A stretch of 64,000 nt of DNA from Pseudarthrobacter sp. IC2-21 (GCF_034048115.1 NZ_CP139145.1:4092001-4156000); one strand, 5' to 3'. Shown: positions 10,874-20,179, counted from the first letter of the stretch. Program-made: numbers and translations. Notes: a model not told the origin generated them from the sequence alone.

Positions 10874-11857
10874 CTACTGCACCCGCACTCTCGGGTCGAC
10901 AAGCGTGGTGGCGAAGTCCGCGAGGATGGCACCGATGGCGAAGATGACCGAACCGTAGGCCAGCGTGGCTGTAGCGGCGTTGACGTCCTGCAGCGAGATG
11001 GCGTCGATGCTCCACGAGCCGACGCCGGGCCACGCAAAGATCTTCTCGGCAAAGAAGCCGCCGGCGAAAATTGCCGGGACGGTGAAGGCGATGCTCTGGG
11101 CCACGGGGATGAACGAGACCCGCAGGGCGTGCCGGGAAATGGCCTGGTTGCGGGTCAGGCCCTTGGCACGGGCGGTCCGGACGAAATCGGCATTGACGTT
11201 GTCCAGCAGGTACTGCCGCTGCGCGATCTGGTATGAACCCCAGCCCACCAGCGTGATGGCGATGGTGGGCACCGCATAGTGGGCGAGCATGTCCGCGAAC
11301 TGTGCCCACCCCGGCGCCATGCCGGGGGTGGAGATGCCGGTGACGAAGAAGATGCGTTCGCCGACGGTCTCGTTGATGTTGATGGCGCCGAGCTGCACCA
11401 GGAAGTAGGCGATGGGTGCGGGGACGATGTAGGCGAGGTAGCTGTAGGAAGTGATCACCCGGTCCTGGAACTTGTACTGGCGGGCGGCCGAGTACACGCC
11501 AAGGGCGACACCGATGACCAGCGTCAGGATGATGGCGGCGAGGAACAGCCTGGTGGAGATCCAGACGCGGTCCCCGAACTCGGCATTGATAAAGGCACCG
11601 TTGGGGCTGCGTCCCCAATCCCAGCGCGTGACAATTCCGGTAAGCCACTCAACGTAGCGTTCCCAGGGGCTCAGGTCCGGGTCCAGCCCTTTCAGGCGCA
11701 TGGAGTTGGCAACCTGTTCGGGGGTGGGACGGGGAATCCGCTCCTGTTCCAGCAGAGCCGGCTTGAGGGAACTGACCGCCAGGAAGTACCCGGCCGACGT
11801 GGTCAGGAAAATCATAAAAACGTAGGTGATGCCGCGTTTGGCAAGGTACCGGAGCAT
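10874..11857 (-). CDS. Peptide ABC transporter permease (DppB type)
   Basis: 327 residues, first gene of the transporter operon. Starts MLRYLAKRGITYVFMIFL, typical of DppB/OppB, with a first membrane helix, a long extracytoplasmic loop (about residues 30-100) and five further helices. The ATPase-docking EAA loop lies in the segment with TARAKGLTRNQAISRHALR. It forms the heterodimeric channel with the next permease. No recognisable regulator is fused; a TetR-family gene lies 367 bases upstream on the same strand. Confidence 0.92.
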   Translation of the reverse strand: MLRYLAKRGITYVFMIFLTTSAGYFLAVSSLKPALLEQERIPRPTPEQVANSMRLKGLDPDLSPWERYVEWLTGIVTRWDWGRSPNGAFINAEFGDRVWISTRLFLAAIILTLVIGVALGVYSAARQYKFQDRVITSYSYLAYIVPAPIAYFLVQLGAININETVGERIFFVTGISTPGMAPGWAQFADMLAHYAVPTIAITLVGWGSYQIAQRQYLLDNVNADFVRTARAKGLTRNQAISRHALRVSFIPVAQSIAFTVPAIFAGGFFAEKIFAWPGVGSWSIDAISLQDVNAATATLAYGSVIFAIGAILADFATTLVDPRVRVQ

Positions 11858-12224
11858 GTGGCGTCTACTTCAGGATCTGGGCCGCCGTTTGGATTGCACA
11901 GGAACATCCCAGGGGATCGCCCCAGGTATGCAACGGAGTGTATGCCTTGAGTGCATCCATGTTCCAGATCCTTCCAAAATTTACCTGCCGCACCGCGGGT
12001 CTCGCGGCTCCCAGGTGTACACCAGCGCGTCGCTGGCCTCCGACGACCGTCGCAGGCCAGCCCGGGTAGTGGACTATGTTGCGGGTCACATTCCAGAGGA
12101 AACTACCACATAGACGGAGCCCGAAAGTGGCCATTTTCGTCGAAACCGACGGCCCCGTATCAGATCGTTATGAATAACTCAGGGGAATTGATTTGACTGG
12201 ACGGTGACAGCATTTGCGGCTACC
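11858..12224. other. Non-coding gap upstream of the peptide transporter operon
   Basis: 367 bases without a convincing gene. It must contain the operon promoter. A well-formed hairpin lies at 12032-12061: GCTGGCCT pairs with AGGCCAGC, then after a C-C mismatch CGAC pairs with GTCG around a four-base loop. It could end transcription from the TetR gene or act in the operon leader. The one short open frame here (an 89-residue frame at 11865-12134 on the minus strand) has no protein-like features. Confidence 0.5.
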
Positions 12225-12854
12225 CTAACGGCGACTGACAACCCGCGTGACAAGTTCACGCCACGTCGACGTGAGCCGCTCGGGGGTCACGCCCTGTACC
12301 CGGACCGCATACAGCAGCCGCTCCGGGTCAAGGGTGGAGATGAGCGTCATGGCCATCAGCACGGGGTCCGCCTCCATGCTTTCTTCCCGCAGCAGGACTT
12401 CGACGTGCCGCTGCCACAGCAGCGCCGCGGGAACCTCATACCTGCCCTGCGCCGAACTCTCCGCGGCGCGCACCAGATCTCCGTGCTCCAGCACGTAGGC
12501 GACGCGGGCCGAGCCAAAGGCAATCAGCCGCTCCAGGCCTGGAGCCCCGGGTCCCAGCGGCGGCGGGCCAAACATGAACCGGGCCTGGAAGGCGGCTTCG
12601 GAATCGCTGAGCAGGGACATCATCAGCCCGGTCCGGCTGCCGAACCTGCGGAAGACAGTTCCCTTACCCACCCGGGCACGCTCGGCCAGCCTGTCCATGG
12701 TGAGTGCGTCCACGCCGCCTTCGGCGATCAGGTCGCGCGCTGCGCCCAGCAGCCGTTCCCGGTTCCGCGCCGCATCACTCCGCTCCGCCACCGGGCCAAC
12801 CAGCGGTGCGGCACGCGATGCTGGCAGCAATGGGATGTAACTCACAGTCCACAT
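12225..12854 (-). CDS. TetR family transcriptional regulator
   Basis: 209 residues. The N-terminal TetR helix-turn-helix spans about residues 30-76 (RNRERLLGAARDLIAEGG, then LTMDRLAERARVGKGTVFRRFG with the classic GKGT-x-FRRF recognition helix). The C-terminal region is the variable ligand-binding domain, with no family assignment possible by eye. The divergent gene encodes an NAD(P)H-dependent flavin/quinone reductase and a 22-base palindrome lies between them. It therefore probably represses that gene and itself, perhaps in response to an electrophile or quinone (inference). Confidence 0.9.
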   Translation of the reverse strand: MWTVSYIPLLPASRAAPLVGPVAERSDAARNRERLLGAARDLIAEGGVDALTMDRLAERARVGKGTVFRRFGSRTGLMMSLLSDSEAAFQARFMFGPPPLGPGAPGLERLIAFGSARVAYVLEHGDLVRAAESSAQGRYEVPAALLWQRHVEVLLREESMEADPVLMAMTLISTLDPERLLYAVRVQGVTPERLTSTWRELVTRVVSRR

Positions 12855-12873
12855 CCTAGCCGCACGGGAATAT

Positions 12874-12895
12874 TAATCGGACCGCAGTCCGTTTA
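12874..12895. promoter_or_regulatory. Operator-like palindrome between TetR and reductase genes
   Basis: TAATCGGAC-CGCA-GTCCGTTTA: nine-base arms with one mismatch around a four-base spacer, the core CGGAC/GTCCG being perfect. Size and position, 20 bases from the TetR start and about 80 from the divergent reductase start, fit a TetR operator controlling both genes. Confidence 0.6.
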
Positions 12896-12973
12896 GCTGA
12901 TGAAGGCGGCAATCTGCGCCTCCACCCTTCCACCGGCCGACGGCCCAGCCCCGGCCCGACACCAGGAGTTCGT

Positions 12974-13543
12974 ATGTCCAAGAGCACCATCCTCACCCTT
13001 GTTGGCAGCCTCCGCGCCGAATCCACCAACCAGAAGCTGGCCGAAGCCATCCAGCTCAACGCCCCCGAGCAGGTTGACGTTGTCATCCACGAAAGCCTGG
13101 GCAACATTCCCTTCTACAACGAAGACATCGACGTTGAGGGCCAGGTGCCCGCTGCCGCCGCCGCCCTGCGCGCTGCCGCCACCGAGGCCGACACCGTCCT
13201 CCTGGTTACCCCCGAGCACAACGGCACGGTTCCGGCGTCCCTGAAGAACGCCATCGACTGGCTGTCCCGCCCCTTCGGCGCCGGCGCCCTCGCCGGCAAG
13301 CCCACCGCCGTCGTGGGAACCGCCTTTGGTCAGTTCGGCGGCGTCTGGGCCCAGGACGAAGCCCGCAAGGCAGTCGGCATTGCCGGCGCCCAGGTCCTCG
13401 AGGACGCCAAGCTGGCCGTCCCCGGCTCCATGGTCCGGTTCGCCGAACTGCACCCGAAGGACGACGCCGAGGTAGTGGAGCAGATCAAGGGCGTCTTCGA
13501 CGCGATCTCCGCCGCTCAGAGGGCCGCGCAGACCGCAGCCTAA
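12974..13543 (+). CDS. NAD(P)H-dependent FMN/quinone reductase (flavodoxin fold)
   Basis: 189 residues. Flavodoxin-like NADPH-dependent FMN reductase family: the N-terminal flavin-phosphate loop GSLRAESTNQKLAE, the middle segment TVLLVTPEHNGTVPASLKNA, which contacts the isoalloxazine ring, and the conserved LAGKPTAVVGT strand. Relatives reduce quinones, chromate or azo compounds with two electrons and limit oxidative stress. It is transcribed divergently from a TetR repressor with a shared palindrome in between, a common arrangement for quinone-sensing systems. A strong hairpin follows the gene. Confidence 0.9.
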   Translation: MSKSTILTLVGSLRAESTNQKLAEAIQLNAPEQVDVVIHESLGNIPFYNEDIDVEGQVPAAAAALRAAATEADTVLLVTPEHNGTVPASLKNAIDWLSRPFGAGALAGKPTAVVGTAFGQFGGVWAQDEARKAVGIAGAQVLEDAKLAVPGSMVRFAELHPKDDAEVVEQIKGVFDAISAAQRAAQTAA

Positions 13544-13579
13544 GGCCGGCGCTGGCACGAGCCAGCCCCCAGATCCTCA

Positions 13580-13615
13580 GATGCCCCGGACACCGCAAGG
13601 TGGCCGGGGCATCTG
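13580..13615 (+). terminator. Hairpin terminator after the flavin reductase
   Basis: AGATGCCCCGG (13580-13590) pairs with CCGGGGCATCT (13605-13615). After one mismatch CACC pairs with GGTG, closing on a GCAA tetraloop of the stable GNRA type. No T-run follows, which is usual for high-GC actinobacterial terminators. Confidence 0.7.
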
Positions 13616-13820
13616 TCCGCCCGCCATCTGTCTGCCCGTGACGATTTTGTTACCGCGGCGTGCGCCCCGCGGCGCCCACGTAACCAAGTCTTGGCCCAAC
13701 CGCTACCGGTCGGCCATTCTCACCGCGCCGGGACCGCCGTACCGTTAATTGCAGGAAATGGAGCAGGGAACGACGTGCAGCAGGCACCTGCACACGAGGT
13801 TGACGGAAACGCGGCGGGGC

Positions 13821-14663
13821 ATGGCAGGCAGCTGGAGGGCCGGGAGGCTTGCGGTGACGACGGCGGCGCTCACCCTGCCGCTGTGGCTCGGCTCCTGCAC
13901 ACCGGGCCTGCCCCCTCCCGCCGGCAGCGTCCCGGCCGGCGCCACTGGCGTCGGGGCCACGGAGGCGCCGGGAGCAGTTTCGCTGCCGGCGCCCCGGCCG
14001 CAGTCGCCTCCCCCGGCCGCGGCGGAGTCGGAAACCGCCGCCGTTCCCCCGGTTACAGCACAGCAGCTCACCCCGCCCGTCGGTACCGGCGGCACCACCG
14101 GCAGCGCCGGCATAGTCCAAACCGCTTCGGCCTCCGGTGCGGGACCCGGCCCGGCAGCACCGAGGCCTTCTCCCGCCCCTGAACCATCTCCTTCGCCGCC
14201 ATCCAACCCGCCGCCGGCGCCGCCGCCTGCGGCGTCCGGGCGCCAGGCCGGCCAGCAGACCCCCGGCAGGCCGGTCACGGCCTACTACGTGGTGCTTGGC
14301 GACGCCGGCGCGAAAGGTGTCCGCTTTGGCTGCAATGACAGCCTCGCAGGTATCCGCCGCTCCCCCGGGGGACCGGCCGAGCCGTTGGCTGCGGCCATGA
14401 ATGCGCTGCTCGACGGGTCCGTGGAGCCGTCCCCCGGCCTGTACAACGCACTGTCAGCCTCGACGCTGACGTTCCTGTCCGGCACGTTCGACGGTTACAC
14501 GGTGACCGTTTACCTCTCCGGCACACTCCATCCGGGCGGAGTGTGCGACATCCCCAGGGTCGAGGCCCAGCTCACCCAAACCGCCGTGGCGTCAGTGGGC
14601 GCCATCCGCGCGGAGATCTATGTCAATGGTGTGAGGCTCGCGGATGTTCTCAGCCTGAAGTGA
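13821..14663 (+). CDS. GerMN-domain lipoprotein with proline-rich linker
   Basis: About 280 residues from the ATG at 13821, chosen because it gives a normal lipoprotein signal (MAGSWRAGR, hydrophobic stretch, lipobox LGSC at residues 23-26). In-frame starts at 13749 (TTG) and 13758 (ATG) are possible. After the lipobox comes a disordered stretch of roughly 130 residues rich in Pro, Ala and Ser. A C-terminal GerMN-type domain follows (starting TAYYVVLGD, with the LYNALSASTLTFLSGTFDG region and a closing IYVNGVRLADVL). GerMN domains occur in spore germination and cell-envelope lipoproteins; the exact role is unknown. No operon partner is obvious. Confidence 0.8.
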   Translation: MAGSWRAGRLAVTTAALTLPLWLGSCTPGLPPPAGSVPAGATGVGATEAPGAVSLPAPRPQSPPPAAAESETAAVPPVTAQQLTPPVGTGGTTGSAGIVQTASASGAGPGPAAPRPSPAPEPSPSPPSNPPPAPPPAASGRQAGQQTPGRPVTAYYVVLGDAGAKGVRFGCNDSLAGIRRSPGGPAEPLAAAMNALLDGSVEPSPGLYNALSASTLTFLSGTFDGYTVTVYLSGTLHPGGVCDIPRVEAQLTQTAVASVGAIRAEIYVNGVRLADVLSLK

Positions 14664-14720
14664 CGGCCTGAAGTGACGGCCTCTGGCAATCAAAGCAACA
14701 GATGTTGCCTTATTGGAAAC

Positions 14721-16046
14721 ATGCGGCTGTATCCTGAGGATGTGACCCACGAAACGCTTGATGCTGCAGAAGCACCACTTCCGGCCGAAGCCATTGACGC
14801 AATCGAACGCGCGGCGACCTCTGCCCACCGCGCGGCGCATCCACACGAGGCCCTCTTTTCGGCGCGCGCCGCCAATATCAAGCAATCCGCCGTCCGGGAC
14901 GTTTTCGACATCTCGCTGCGTCCGGGACTCGTGTCCCTCGCGGGCGGCAGCCCCTACCTGCAGTCCCTTCCACTGGAACGCCTCGCCGCGACGGCCGCCG
15001 ACATCATCGCCAAGGACGGACTCACCGCCCTGCAGTACGGCGGCGGCCAGGGCACCGAGGAACTGCGCGCGCAGATCTGCGAGGTGATGGCCGCCGAAGG
15101 AATCTTGGATGCCCTGCCGCAGAACGTGGTGATCACCGCCGGCTCCCAGTCGGCCCAGGATGTGGCCACGAAGGTCTTCTGTAATCCGGGTGACGTGGTG
15201 CTGGTGGAGGACCCCACCTACGTGGGAGCCCTGAACACCTTCGAGGCGTATCAGGTTGAAGTCGCCACCGTGGAAATGGACGACGACGGCCTGGTGCCCG
15301 AGCTGCTGGAGGCCAGGATCGCGGCGCTCCAGACCGCCGGGAAAAACATCAAGCTGCTCTACACCATCCCCAACTTCAACAATCCCTCCGGGATCACGTT
15401 GGGTGCGGAGCGCAGGCAGCAGATTGTCGATATATGCCGCAAGGCGAATATTATTGTGCTTGAGGACAACCCGTACGGTCTGTTGCGCTACCAGGGACAG
15501 CCGCTGGAACCCCTTCGCGCCGCGAATCCCGCCGACGTTATCTACTTGGGTTCTTTTTCGAAGATCTTCGCCCCGGGCCTTCGCATCGGCTGGGCCCTGG
15601 TGCCCGACCATCTGCAGCGGCGCTACTACCTGGCCTCGGAGTCCGTTACGTTGTGCCCGCCTGCGTTCAACCAGATGCTCGTCTCGGCGTACCTCCGGGA
15701 CTACGACTGGAAGGGCCAGATCGAAACCTACCGGGGCATCTACGCTGAACGGTGCGCGGCAATGCTGGCCGCACTGGAAAAACATATGCCCGCAGGCACC
15801 GCCTGGACCAGCCCCGAGGGCGGTTTCTTCGTATGGGTCACCCTCCCCGAAGGCGTGGACACCTACCCCGTGCTGAAGCAGGCCATCGACGCCGGCGTCG
15901 TTTTTATCCCGGGGGCCGCCTTCACGCCGTCCGATGAACCGTCGAACAAGCTAAGGCTGGCCTTTAGCGCGGTGCCGCCGGAAGCAATTGACGAGGGAGT
16001 TCGACGCCTTGCCGGGGTACTGCGGGAAAACCTCGCGGCGTTGTAA
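14721..16046 (+). CDS. PLP-dependent class I/II aminotransferase (LysN/AAT-like)
   Basis: About 441 residues, fold-type I. The PLP lysine is in GSFSKIFAPGLRIGW. Also visible: the substrate/PLP loop SLAGGSPYLQSLPLE, TAGSQSAQDV (phosphate contact), YTIPNFNNPSG (Asn/Pro contacting the cofactor) and the late FFVWVTLPEG. The pattern matches the MocR-related 2-aminoadipate/aromatic transaminase group without a DNA-binding domain. The start is uncertain: ATG at 14721 (GGA five bases before) is preferred, with 14673 or GTG at 14742 possible. The substrate cannot be assigned. Confidence 0.9.
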   Translation: MRLYPEDVTHETLDAAEAPLPAEAIDAIERAATSAHRAAHPHEALFSARAANIKQSAVRDVFDISLRPGLVSLAGGSPYLQSLPLERLAATAADIIAKDGLTALQYGGGQGTEELRAQICEVMAAEGILDALPQNVVITAGSQSAQDVATKVFCNPGDVVLVEDPTYVGALNTFEAYQVEVATVEMDDDGLVPELLEARIAALQTAGKNIKLLYTIPNFNNPSGITLGAERRQQIVDICRKANIIVLEDNPYGLLRYQGQPLEPLRAANPADVIYLGSFSKIFAPGLRIGWALVPDHLQRRYYLASESVTLCPPAFNQMLVSAYLRDYDWKGQIETYRGIYAERCAAMLAALEKHMPAGTAWTSPEGGFFVWVTLPEGVDTYPVLKQAIDAGVVFIPGAAFTPSDEPSNKLRLAFSAVPPEAIDEGVRRLAGVLRENLAAL

Positions 16047-16097
16047 CGTTGGCCGGACTGAGTACGGCCAACTTCATCTCTACAAGGAGTACAAAGC

Positions 16098-16526
16098 ATG
16101 AGCGGAATTATCGTTGTGGGCGTTGATGGCAGCGGGACTGCCAAAAAGGCTGCCGAGGCGGCCAGGGACCTCGCCGTCGCTTTAGGCGGCTCCCTGCACG
16201 TGGTCTCGGCCTTCGACAGTGACCGCACAGAGGTTTTCGGCTCCGGGAGTGACCGGTGGATCGTTTCTGACGCCGACGGCGCGGAGCACGTGGCCAAAAC
16301 CGTGGCCGATGCCCTGGCCGGCAGCGTCAAGGTCACGTACTCGGCCGCCCGCGGCAAGCCCGCCGACGCACTGATCAACGAAGCCGAACGCCTCGGCGCC
16401 AAAATGATCGTGGTGGGTAACCGCCGGATGCGCGGCATCGGCCGCGTGCTGGGCAGCGTGGCCAACAGCGTGGCGCACAACGCCACCTGCGACGTCTACA
16501 TCGCCAACACGTACGACGCCGACTGA
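16098..16526 (+). CDS. Universal stress protein (UspA family)
   Basis: 142 residues, one USP domain. It starts with the typical IIVVGVDGSGTAKKA strand-loop and ends with the nucleotide-binding signature (VVGNRRMRGIGRVLGS, G-x2-G-x9-G-S spacing approximately kept) followed by VAHNATCDVYI. ATP-binding members of this family help cells survive starvation or oxygen limitation. A good Shine-Dalgarno (AAGGAG) lies before the ATG. It is preceded by the aminotransferase gene at 51 bases and followed by a perfect hairpin, so it is the end of a transcript. Confidence 0.95.
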   Translation: MSGIIVVGVDGSGTAKKAAEAARDLAVALGGSLHVVSAFDSDRTEVFGSGSDRWIVSDADGAEHVAKTVADALAGSVKVTYSAARGKPADALINEAERLGAKMIVVGNRRMRGIGRVLGSVANSVAHNATCDVYIANTYDAD

Positions 16527-16534
16527 CCGCGAGC

Positions 16535-16569
16535 CGGACACCATGCACTGAGCCTGTGCATGGTGTCCG
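16535..16569 (+). terminator. Terminator hairpin after the stress protein gene
   Basis: A perfect 14-base stem: CGGACACCATGCAC (16535-16548) with GTGCATGGTGTCCG (16556-16569), loop TGAGCCT. It follows the stop codon by nine bases and is trailed by TTCTC. Confidence 0.8.
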
Positions 16570-16671
16570 TTCTCACCCCGTTTCAGCCGGATTGGGCCTG
16601 CCCCGGACGATAAAATGGGAGTGCCCCCAACGGAGCGGTCACTCACTCTCCACCTCCAAAGGGGCCCCATT

Positions 16672-17019
16672 TTGCTTACTCTCCAGCGCCGCCAGTTTGT
16701 TGGCCACGACATCCTCCTTGCCCGCCACGGCAACCACATCTGCTCAATGCGCCTGGACCGCGGCGCCGGACGGGTCATTGCGCTCCTGGACGACGGCTCG
16801 GTGGACAGCGCGCCCAACCTCATCGCCCCGGACCTCCGCCTCCCGGCCACCATCCGGAGCGTCCTCTATGAGGACAGGAAATTCTTCGCCGGGATCGCGG
16901 CCGTCGCCGTGATCCTCGGCGGTCTGGTCTTCGGAACATCAGCCGCCCTGACCCAAACATGGGCCGGAAGCCCGGAAATGCTCGAGATGCTCACGGCCTA
17001 CTCCGCCTACGGATACTAA
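16672..17019 (+). CDS. Small membrane protein of unknown function
   Basis: 115 residues if read from the TTG at 16672, which has AAGGGG at proper distance; an ATG at 16615 without a ribosome binding site would add 19 residues. I do not recognise the family. The first half is soluble with strand-like segments (GHDILLARHGNHICSMRL, LLDDGSVDSAPNLIAPDL). One membrane helix near the C-terminus (about 78-97) follows the charged YEDRKFF, and a short tail ends in a Ser-Ala-Tyr-rich stretch. It lies between the stress protein terminator and a convergent PAP2-like gene. Confidence 0.65.
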   Translation: MLTLQRRQFVGHDILLARHGNHICSMRLDRGAGRVIALLDDGSVDSAPNLIAPDLRLPATIRSVLYEDRKFFAGIAAVAVILGGLVFGTSAALTQTWAGSPEMLEMLTAYSAYGY

Positions 17020-17030
17020 ACGGCCCTGAG

Positions 17031-17660
17031 CTAGAGAAGCCAGTCCCGCAGGACCACCCACAGCCCGGCCATCACCAGGCCGCCGAACAGCGAGCCGGCC
17101 ACCACCTGCGCCAATGTGTGGGCGCGCAGGACCACCCTGGACCAGCCGACGGCCGGAATCAGTATCAGCAGCGGCAGCCACGCCGGGCCGAGCATCAGTA
17201 CGGAGATCGCCGCTGCCGACGACACTGCGGCCGCGTGCCCGCTGATCTTCCAGAACGGGCTGACGGCGGCCAGCATCACGATGCCCGCCACGATGCCGAG
17301 CACCATGACCACAACGCTGCGCGGCGACCCGACGGCGGAGAGCACCACCAGCCCGGCGATGACACAGGCCAGTGCCATGAGGAGCACCGGCGCCCGCTGA
17401 CGCCGGTCGCTGACGTGATGGTCCGTGACTTTGCCCAGCCGCACAAGGATAAGCAGCAGGAACAGCGGCAGCACACAGACAAAGACGGCAGCAAGTGCCC
17501 CGTAGCCGATGGTCCCCGGAAAACCGGGTTCGATCACGGGGCTGATGAGCAGTTGCAGCGTCACCACCACCGGCGGCTGGAAAGCCTCAGTCAGCCATCT
17601 GGCCGTCCGGTTCCTGGCACGGAGCGCCGCCGGGCTCGCAGCTCTGGATTCCCTAGTCAA
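17031..17660 (-). CDS. PAP2-superfamily membrane protein
   Basis: About 209 residues from a TTG at 17660; the open frame runs further up but there only overlaps the E2 gene. Five or six membrane helices. The PAP2 signature is partly present: SGH in [11 protein letters not shown] (motif 2), and [15 protein letters not shown] where motif 3 normally reads SR-x5-H-x3-D. Here Gln replaces the final Asp, and the N-terminal K-x6-RP motif is not evident. Relatives are lipid or polyprenyl phosphate phosphatases; with these changes activity is uncertain. It overlaps the bkdC stop by eight bases, so it may be the last gene of that operon. Confidence 0.75.
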   Translation of the reverse strand: MTRESRAASPAALRARNRTARWLTEAFQPPVVVTLQLLISPVIEPGFPGTIGYGALAAVFVCVLPLFLLLILVRLGKVTDHHVSDRRQRAPVLLMALACVIAGLVVLSAVGSPRSVVVMVLGIVAGIVMLAAVSPFWKISGHAAAVSSAAAISVLMLGPAWLPLLILIPAVGWSRVVLRAHTLAQVVAGSLFGGLVMAGLWVVLRDWLL

Positions 17661-19146
17661 GAAGGAGCGCCGGCTCCTCAAGGATCGCGGCGACGTCGGC
17701 CATAAAACGGGCAGACAGGTCACCGTCAACCACTCTGTGGTCGAACGAGCCGCCAAGGGTGGTGATCCAGCGCGGAATGACTTCGCCGTCGAGCACCCAC
17801 GGCTTCTGCTTAATGGTTCCGAAGGCCACGATGGCCACTTCCCCCGGATTGATAATGGGCGTTCCCGTGTCAATCCCCAAAGCACCGATGTTGGTGATGG
17901 TGAGCGTTCCACCCTGCATCTCGGCCGGCCGGGTTTTGCCTGCCCGGGCGGTGGTGGCCAGATTGTTCAGGGCCAGCGCGAGCTCTTTAAGGGAAAGATC
18001 CTGGGCGTCCTTGATGTTCGGCACCATGAGCCCGCGCGGGGTGGCGGCGGCGATGCCCAGGTTCATGTAGTGCTTGACGTGGATCTCGGCGGAGTCCGTC
18101 CCGTCCACGTTGTCCACCCACGTGGCGTTGACGCTGGGGTTCCGGGCGGCAGCCCAGATGACGGCCTTGGCCAGGATCAGCAGCGGCGAAACCTTGATCC
18201 CCTCAAAATCGCGGGAGGCCTTCAACCGCTTGACGAATTCCATGGTGCGGCTGGCATCGACGTCAACAAAGATGCTTACGTGCGGGGCGGCGAAGGCCGA
18301 CTCCACCATGGCCTTGGCAGTGGCCTTCCGGACGCCCTTGACGGGAATGCGTTCTATCCGCTGGTCCTGCGGCTTGCCGGCCGTGCCCCAGAAGTGGTCT
18401 GCCTTGTCATGCTCGGCGTCCCGCTGCGCCTGGTAGCTGACCAGGTCCTCACGCGTGACTTCTCCCCGGAAACCCGTGGCCACCACATCCGCGAGGTCGA
18501 TTCCCAGGTCGCGGGCAATTTTGCGGACCGGCGGTTTGGCCAGGACCCGGTTCACCAGGCCGGTGATGGTTCCGCCGAGGGTGGGGCGGGTGTCAACGGG
18601 GAGGGCCTGGCCGGAAGCCCGGTTGCCGGGACCGGCGGCACTCTCTGGGCGGCCGGCAAAGACTTCAGTCAGGGTGTGGGGCTGGACGGGTTCGACCTCG
18701 GGGGCGTTCATTGACAGTGCGGAGGCCGGAGCCGCCTTACGGGGCCGGCGCTTGACGGCGTCCGCCTTCGGCCCCGATCCCACCAGCGGACCGCCGGCCG
18801 GGGCACCACCGGAAGTGTCGCCGTCGTCGGTTGGAAGCGTGCCGTACAGCGGCTGCACGGGGCTGGCCGGTGCGCGGACATCGGCGGGGGTCGGGTCACC
18901 GGTGACAGTGTCGGAGACACTGATCATGGGGGTTCCGACGTCGATGGTCACGCCTTCGGCGACCAGGAGCTCGGTGACGGTCCCGGCGAACGGGGACGGC
19001 AGCTCAACGAGTGACTTGGCGGTCTCGATTTCGCACAGGACGTCGTTGACCGCCACGGTGTCGCCGGGCTTGACCTTCCAGGCGACAACTTCCGCCTCGG
19101 TGAGGCCTTCGCCCACATCGGGCAGGTTGAACTTGTTCAGAGTCAT
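17653..19146 (-). CDS. bkdC: Branched-chain 2-oxo acid dehydrogenase E2 (dihydrolipoamide acyltransferase)
   Basis: 497 residues. Lipoyl domain (1-75) with the lipoylated Lys44 in [13 protein letters not shown], a Pro/Ala-rich linker, a peripheral subunit-binding domain ([25 protein letters not shown]), and the catalytic acyltransferase domain ending with the active-site [13 protein letters not shown] (His and Asp). It transfers the acyl group from E1 to CoA. It follows the E1 beta and alpha genes, 52 bases after E1 beta. Context and the separate E1 alpha/beta favour branched-chain oxo acids over pyruvate, since actinobacteria usually have homodimeric AceE for pyruvate. Confidence 0.93.
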   Translation of the reverse strand: MTLNKFNLPDVGEGLTEAEVVAWKVKPGDTVAVNDVLCEIETAKSLVELPSPFAGTVTELLVAEGVTIDVGTPMISVSDTVTGDPTPADVRAPASPVQPLYGTLPTDDGDTSGGAPAGGPLVGSGPKADAVKRRPRKAAPASALSMNAPEVEPVQPHTLTEVFAGRPESAAGPGNRASGQALPVDTRPTLGGTITGLVNRVLAKPPVRKIARDLGIDLADVVATGFRGEVTREDLVSYQAQRDAEHDKADHFWGTAGKPQDQRIERIPVKGVRKATAKAMVESAFAAPHVSIFVDVDASRTMEFVKRLKASRDFEGIKVSPLLILAKAVIWAAARNPSVNATWVDNVDGTDSAEIHVKHYMNLGIAAATPRGLMVPNIKDAQDLSLKELALALNNLATTARAGKTRPAEMQGGTLTITNIGALGIDTGTPIINPGEVAIVAFGTIKQKPWVLDGEVIPRWITTLGGSFDHRVVDGDLSARFMADVAAILEEPALLLD

Positions 19147-19198
19147 GGTGTCCTCATTTGCGACGAGTTGTGCGGCGGGCGCAAGCGGTGCTGGGGGC

Positions 19199-20179
19199 CT
19201 AGTAGGCCAAGGCGCGGTCCAGCGCCTCGAGGATTCGGTCGATGCCGGGAAGGTAGTCTTCCTCGACCTTGGCTACGGGGTACGGCATATGGAAGCCGCC
19301 GACGCGGATCACGGGAGCCTCCAGGGAGAGGAAAGCGCGTTCGCTGATCCGGGCGGCGATCTCGCCGCCGATACCGCCGAAGGTCGGAGCCTCGTGGGCG
19401 ACGACGAGCCGGCCGGTCTTCCTGGCGGAGGCGGTGACAGTGTCGAAGTCGATGGGGGAAAGCGAGCGGAGGTCGATGACCTCAATGCTGCGGCCGTCTT
19501 CCGCGGCGGCGTCGGCGGCGGCCAGCGCCACCGGCACGAGGGGTCCGTAGGCCACCACGGTGGCGTCGGTGCCCTCACGCAGCACGTGTGCTTTGAACGG
19601 ATCAGCCGATGCACCGGGAGACTCCGTATCCACCTCACCCTTGAGCCAGTAGCGGCGCTTCGGCTCAAAGAAAATGACCGGGTCCTGGCACTCGACGGCC
19701 TGCCGGATCATCCAGTAGGCGTCATGGGCGTTCGACGGCGTGATGATCCGCAGGCCTGCCGTGTGGGCGAAAAGGGCTTCCGGTGATTCCGAATGGTGCT
19801 CGATGGAGCCAATCCCGCCGCCGTAGGGGATCCGGACCACCACGGGAACCGTGAGGTTTCCATTGCTGCGCGCGTGCATCTTGGCCAGCTGGGTGGTGAT
19901 CTGGTTGAAGCCGGGGAAAACGAAGCCGTCAAACTGGATCTCGCAGACGGGCAGGTACCCGCGCAGGGCCAGGCCGATGGCGGTGCCGATGATGCCGGAC
20001 TCGGCAAGCGGGGTGTCCACCACCCGGTCGGCACCGAACTCGGCGAGCAGGCCGTCGGTGACACGGTACACGCCGCCCAGCGCCCCGATGTCCTCGCCCA
20101 TGAGCAGCGAACGGGGGTTGTTGTCCAGGGTGGCGCGCAGGCCTTCGTTGATCGCCTTCGCTATGGTCATGGTGGTCAT
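19199..20179 (-). CDS. bkdB: 2-oxoisovalerate dehydrogenase E1 beta subunit
   Basis: 326 residues, the family length. Transketolase-like pyrimidine domain (starting [17 protein letters not shown], with [14 protein letters not shown]) and a C-terminal transketolase domain ([19 protein letters not shown]). It pairs with E1 alpha to decarboxylate branched-chain 2-oxo acids using thiamine diphosphate and to acylate the E2 lipoyl group. Its ATG overlaps the E1 alpha stop by one base (TGATG), indicating coupled synthesis in a one-to-one ratio. Confidence 0.95.
   Translation of the reverse strand: MTTMTIAKAINEGLRATLDNNPRSLLMGEDIGALGGVYRVTDGLLAEFGADRVVDTPLAESGIIGTAIGLALRGYLPVCEIQFDGFVFPGFNQITTQLAKMHARSNGNLTVPVVVRIPYGGGIGSIEHHSESPEALFAHTAGLRIITPSNAHDAYWMIRQAVECQDPVIFFEPKRRYWLKGEVDTESPGASADPFKAHVLREGTDATVVAYGPLVPVALAAADAAAEDGRSIEVIDLRSLSPIDFDTVTASARKTGRLVVAHEAPTFGGIGGEIAARISERAFLSLEAPVIRVGGFHMPYPVAKVEEDYLPGIDRILEALDRALAY

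Noticed and set aside
11865..12134. 89-codon frame in the gap before the peptide transporter
   Set aside because: No domain, no ribosome binding site, and it overlaps the hairpin region.
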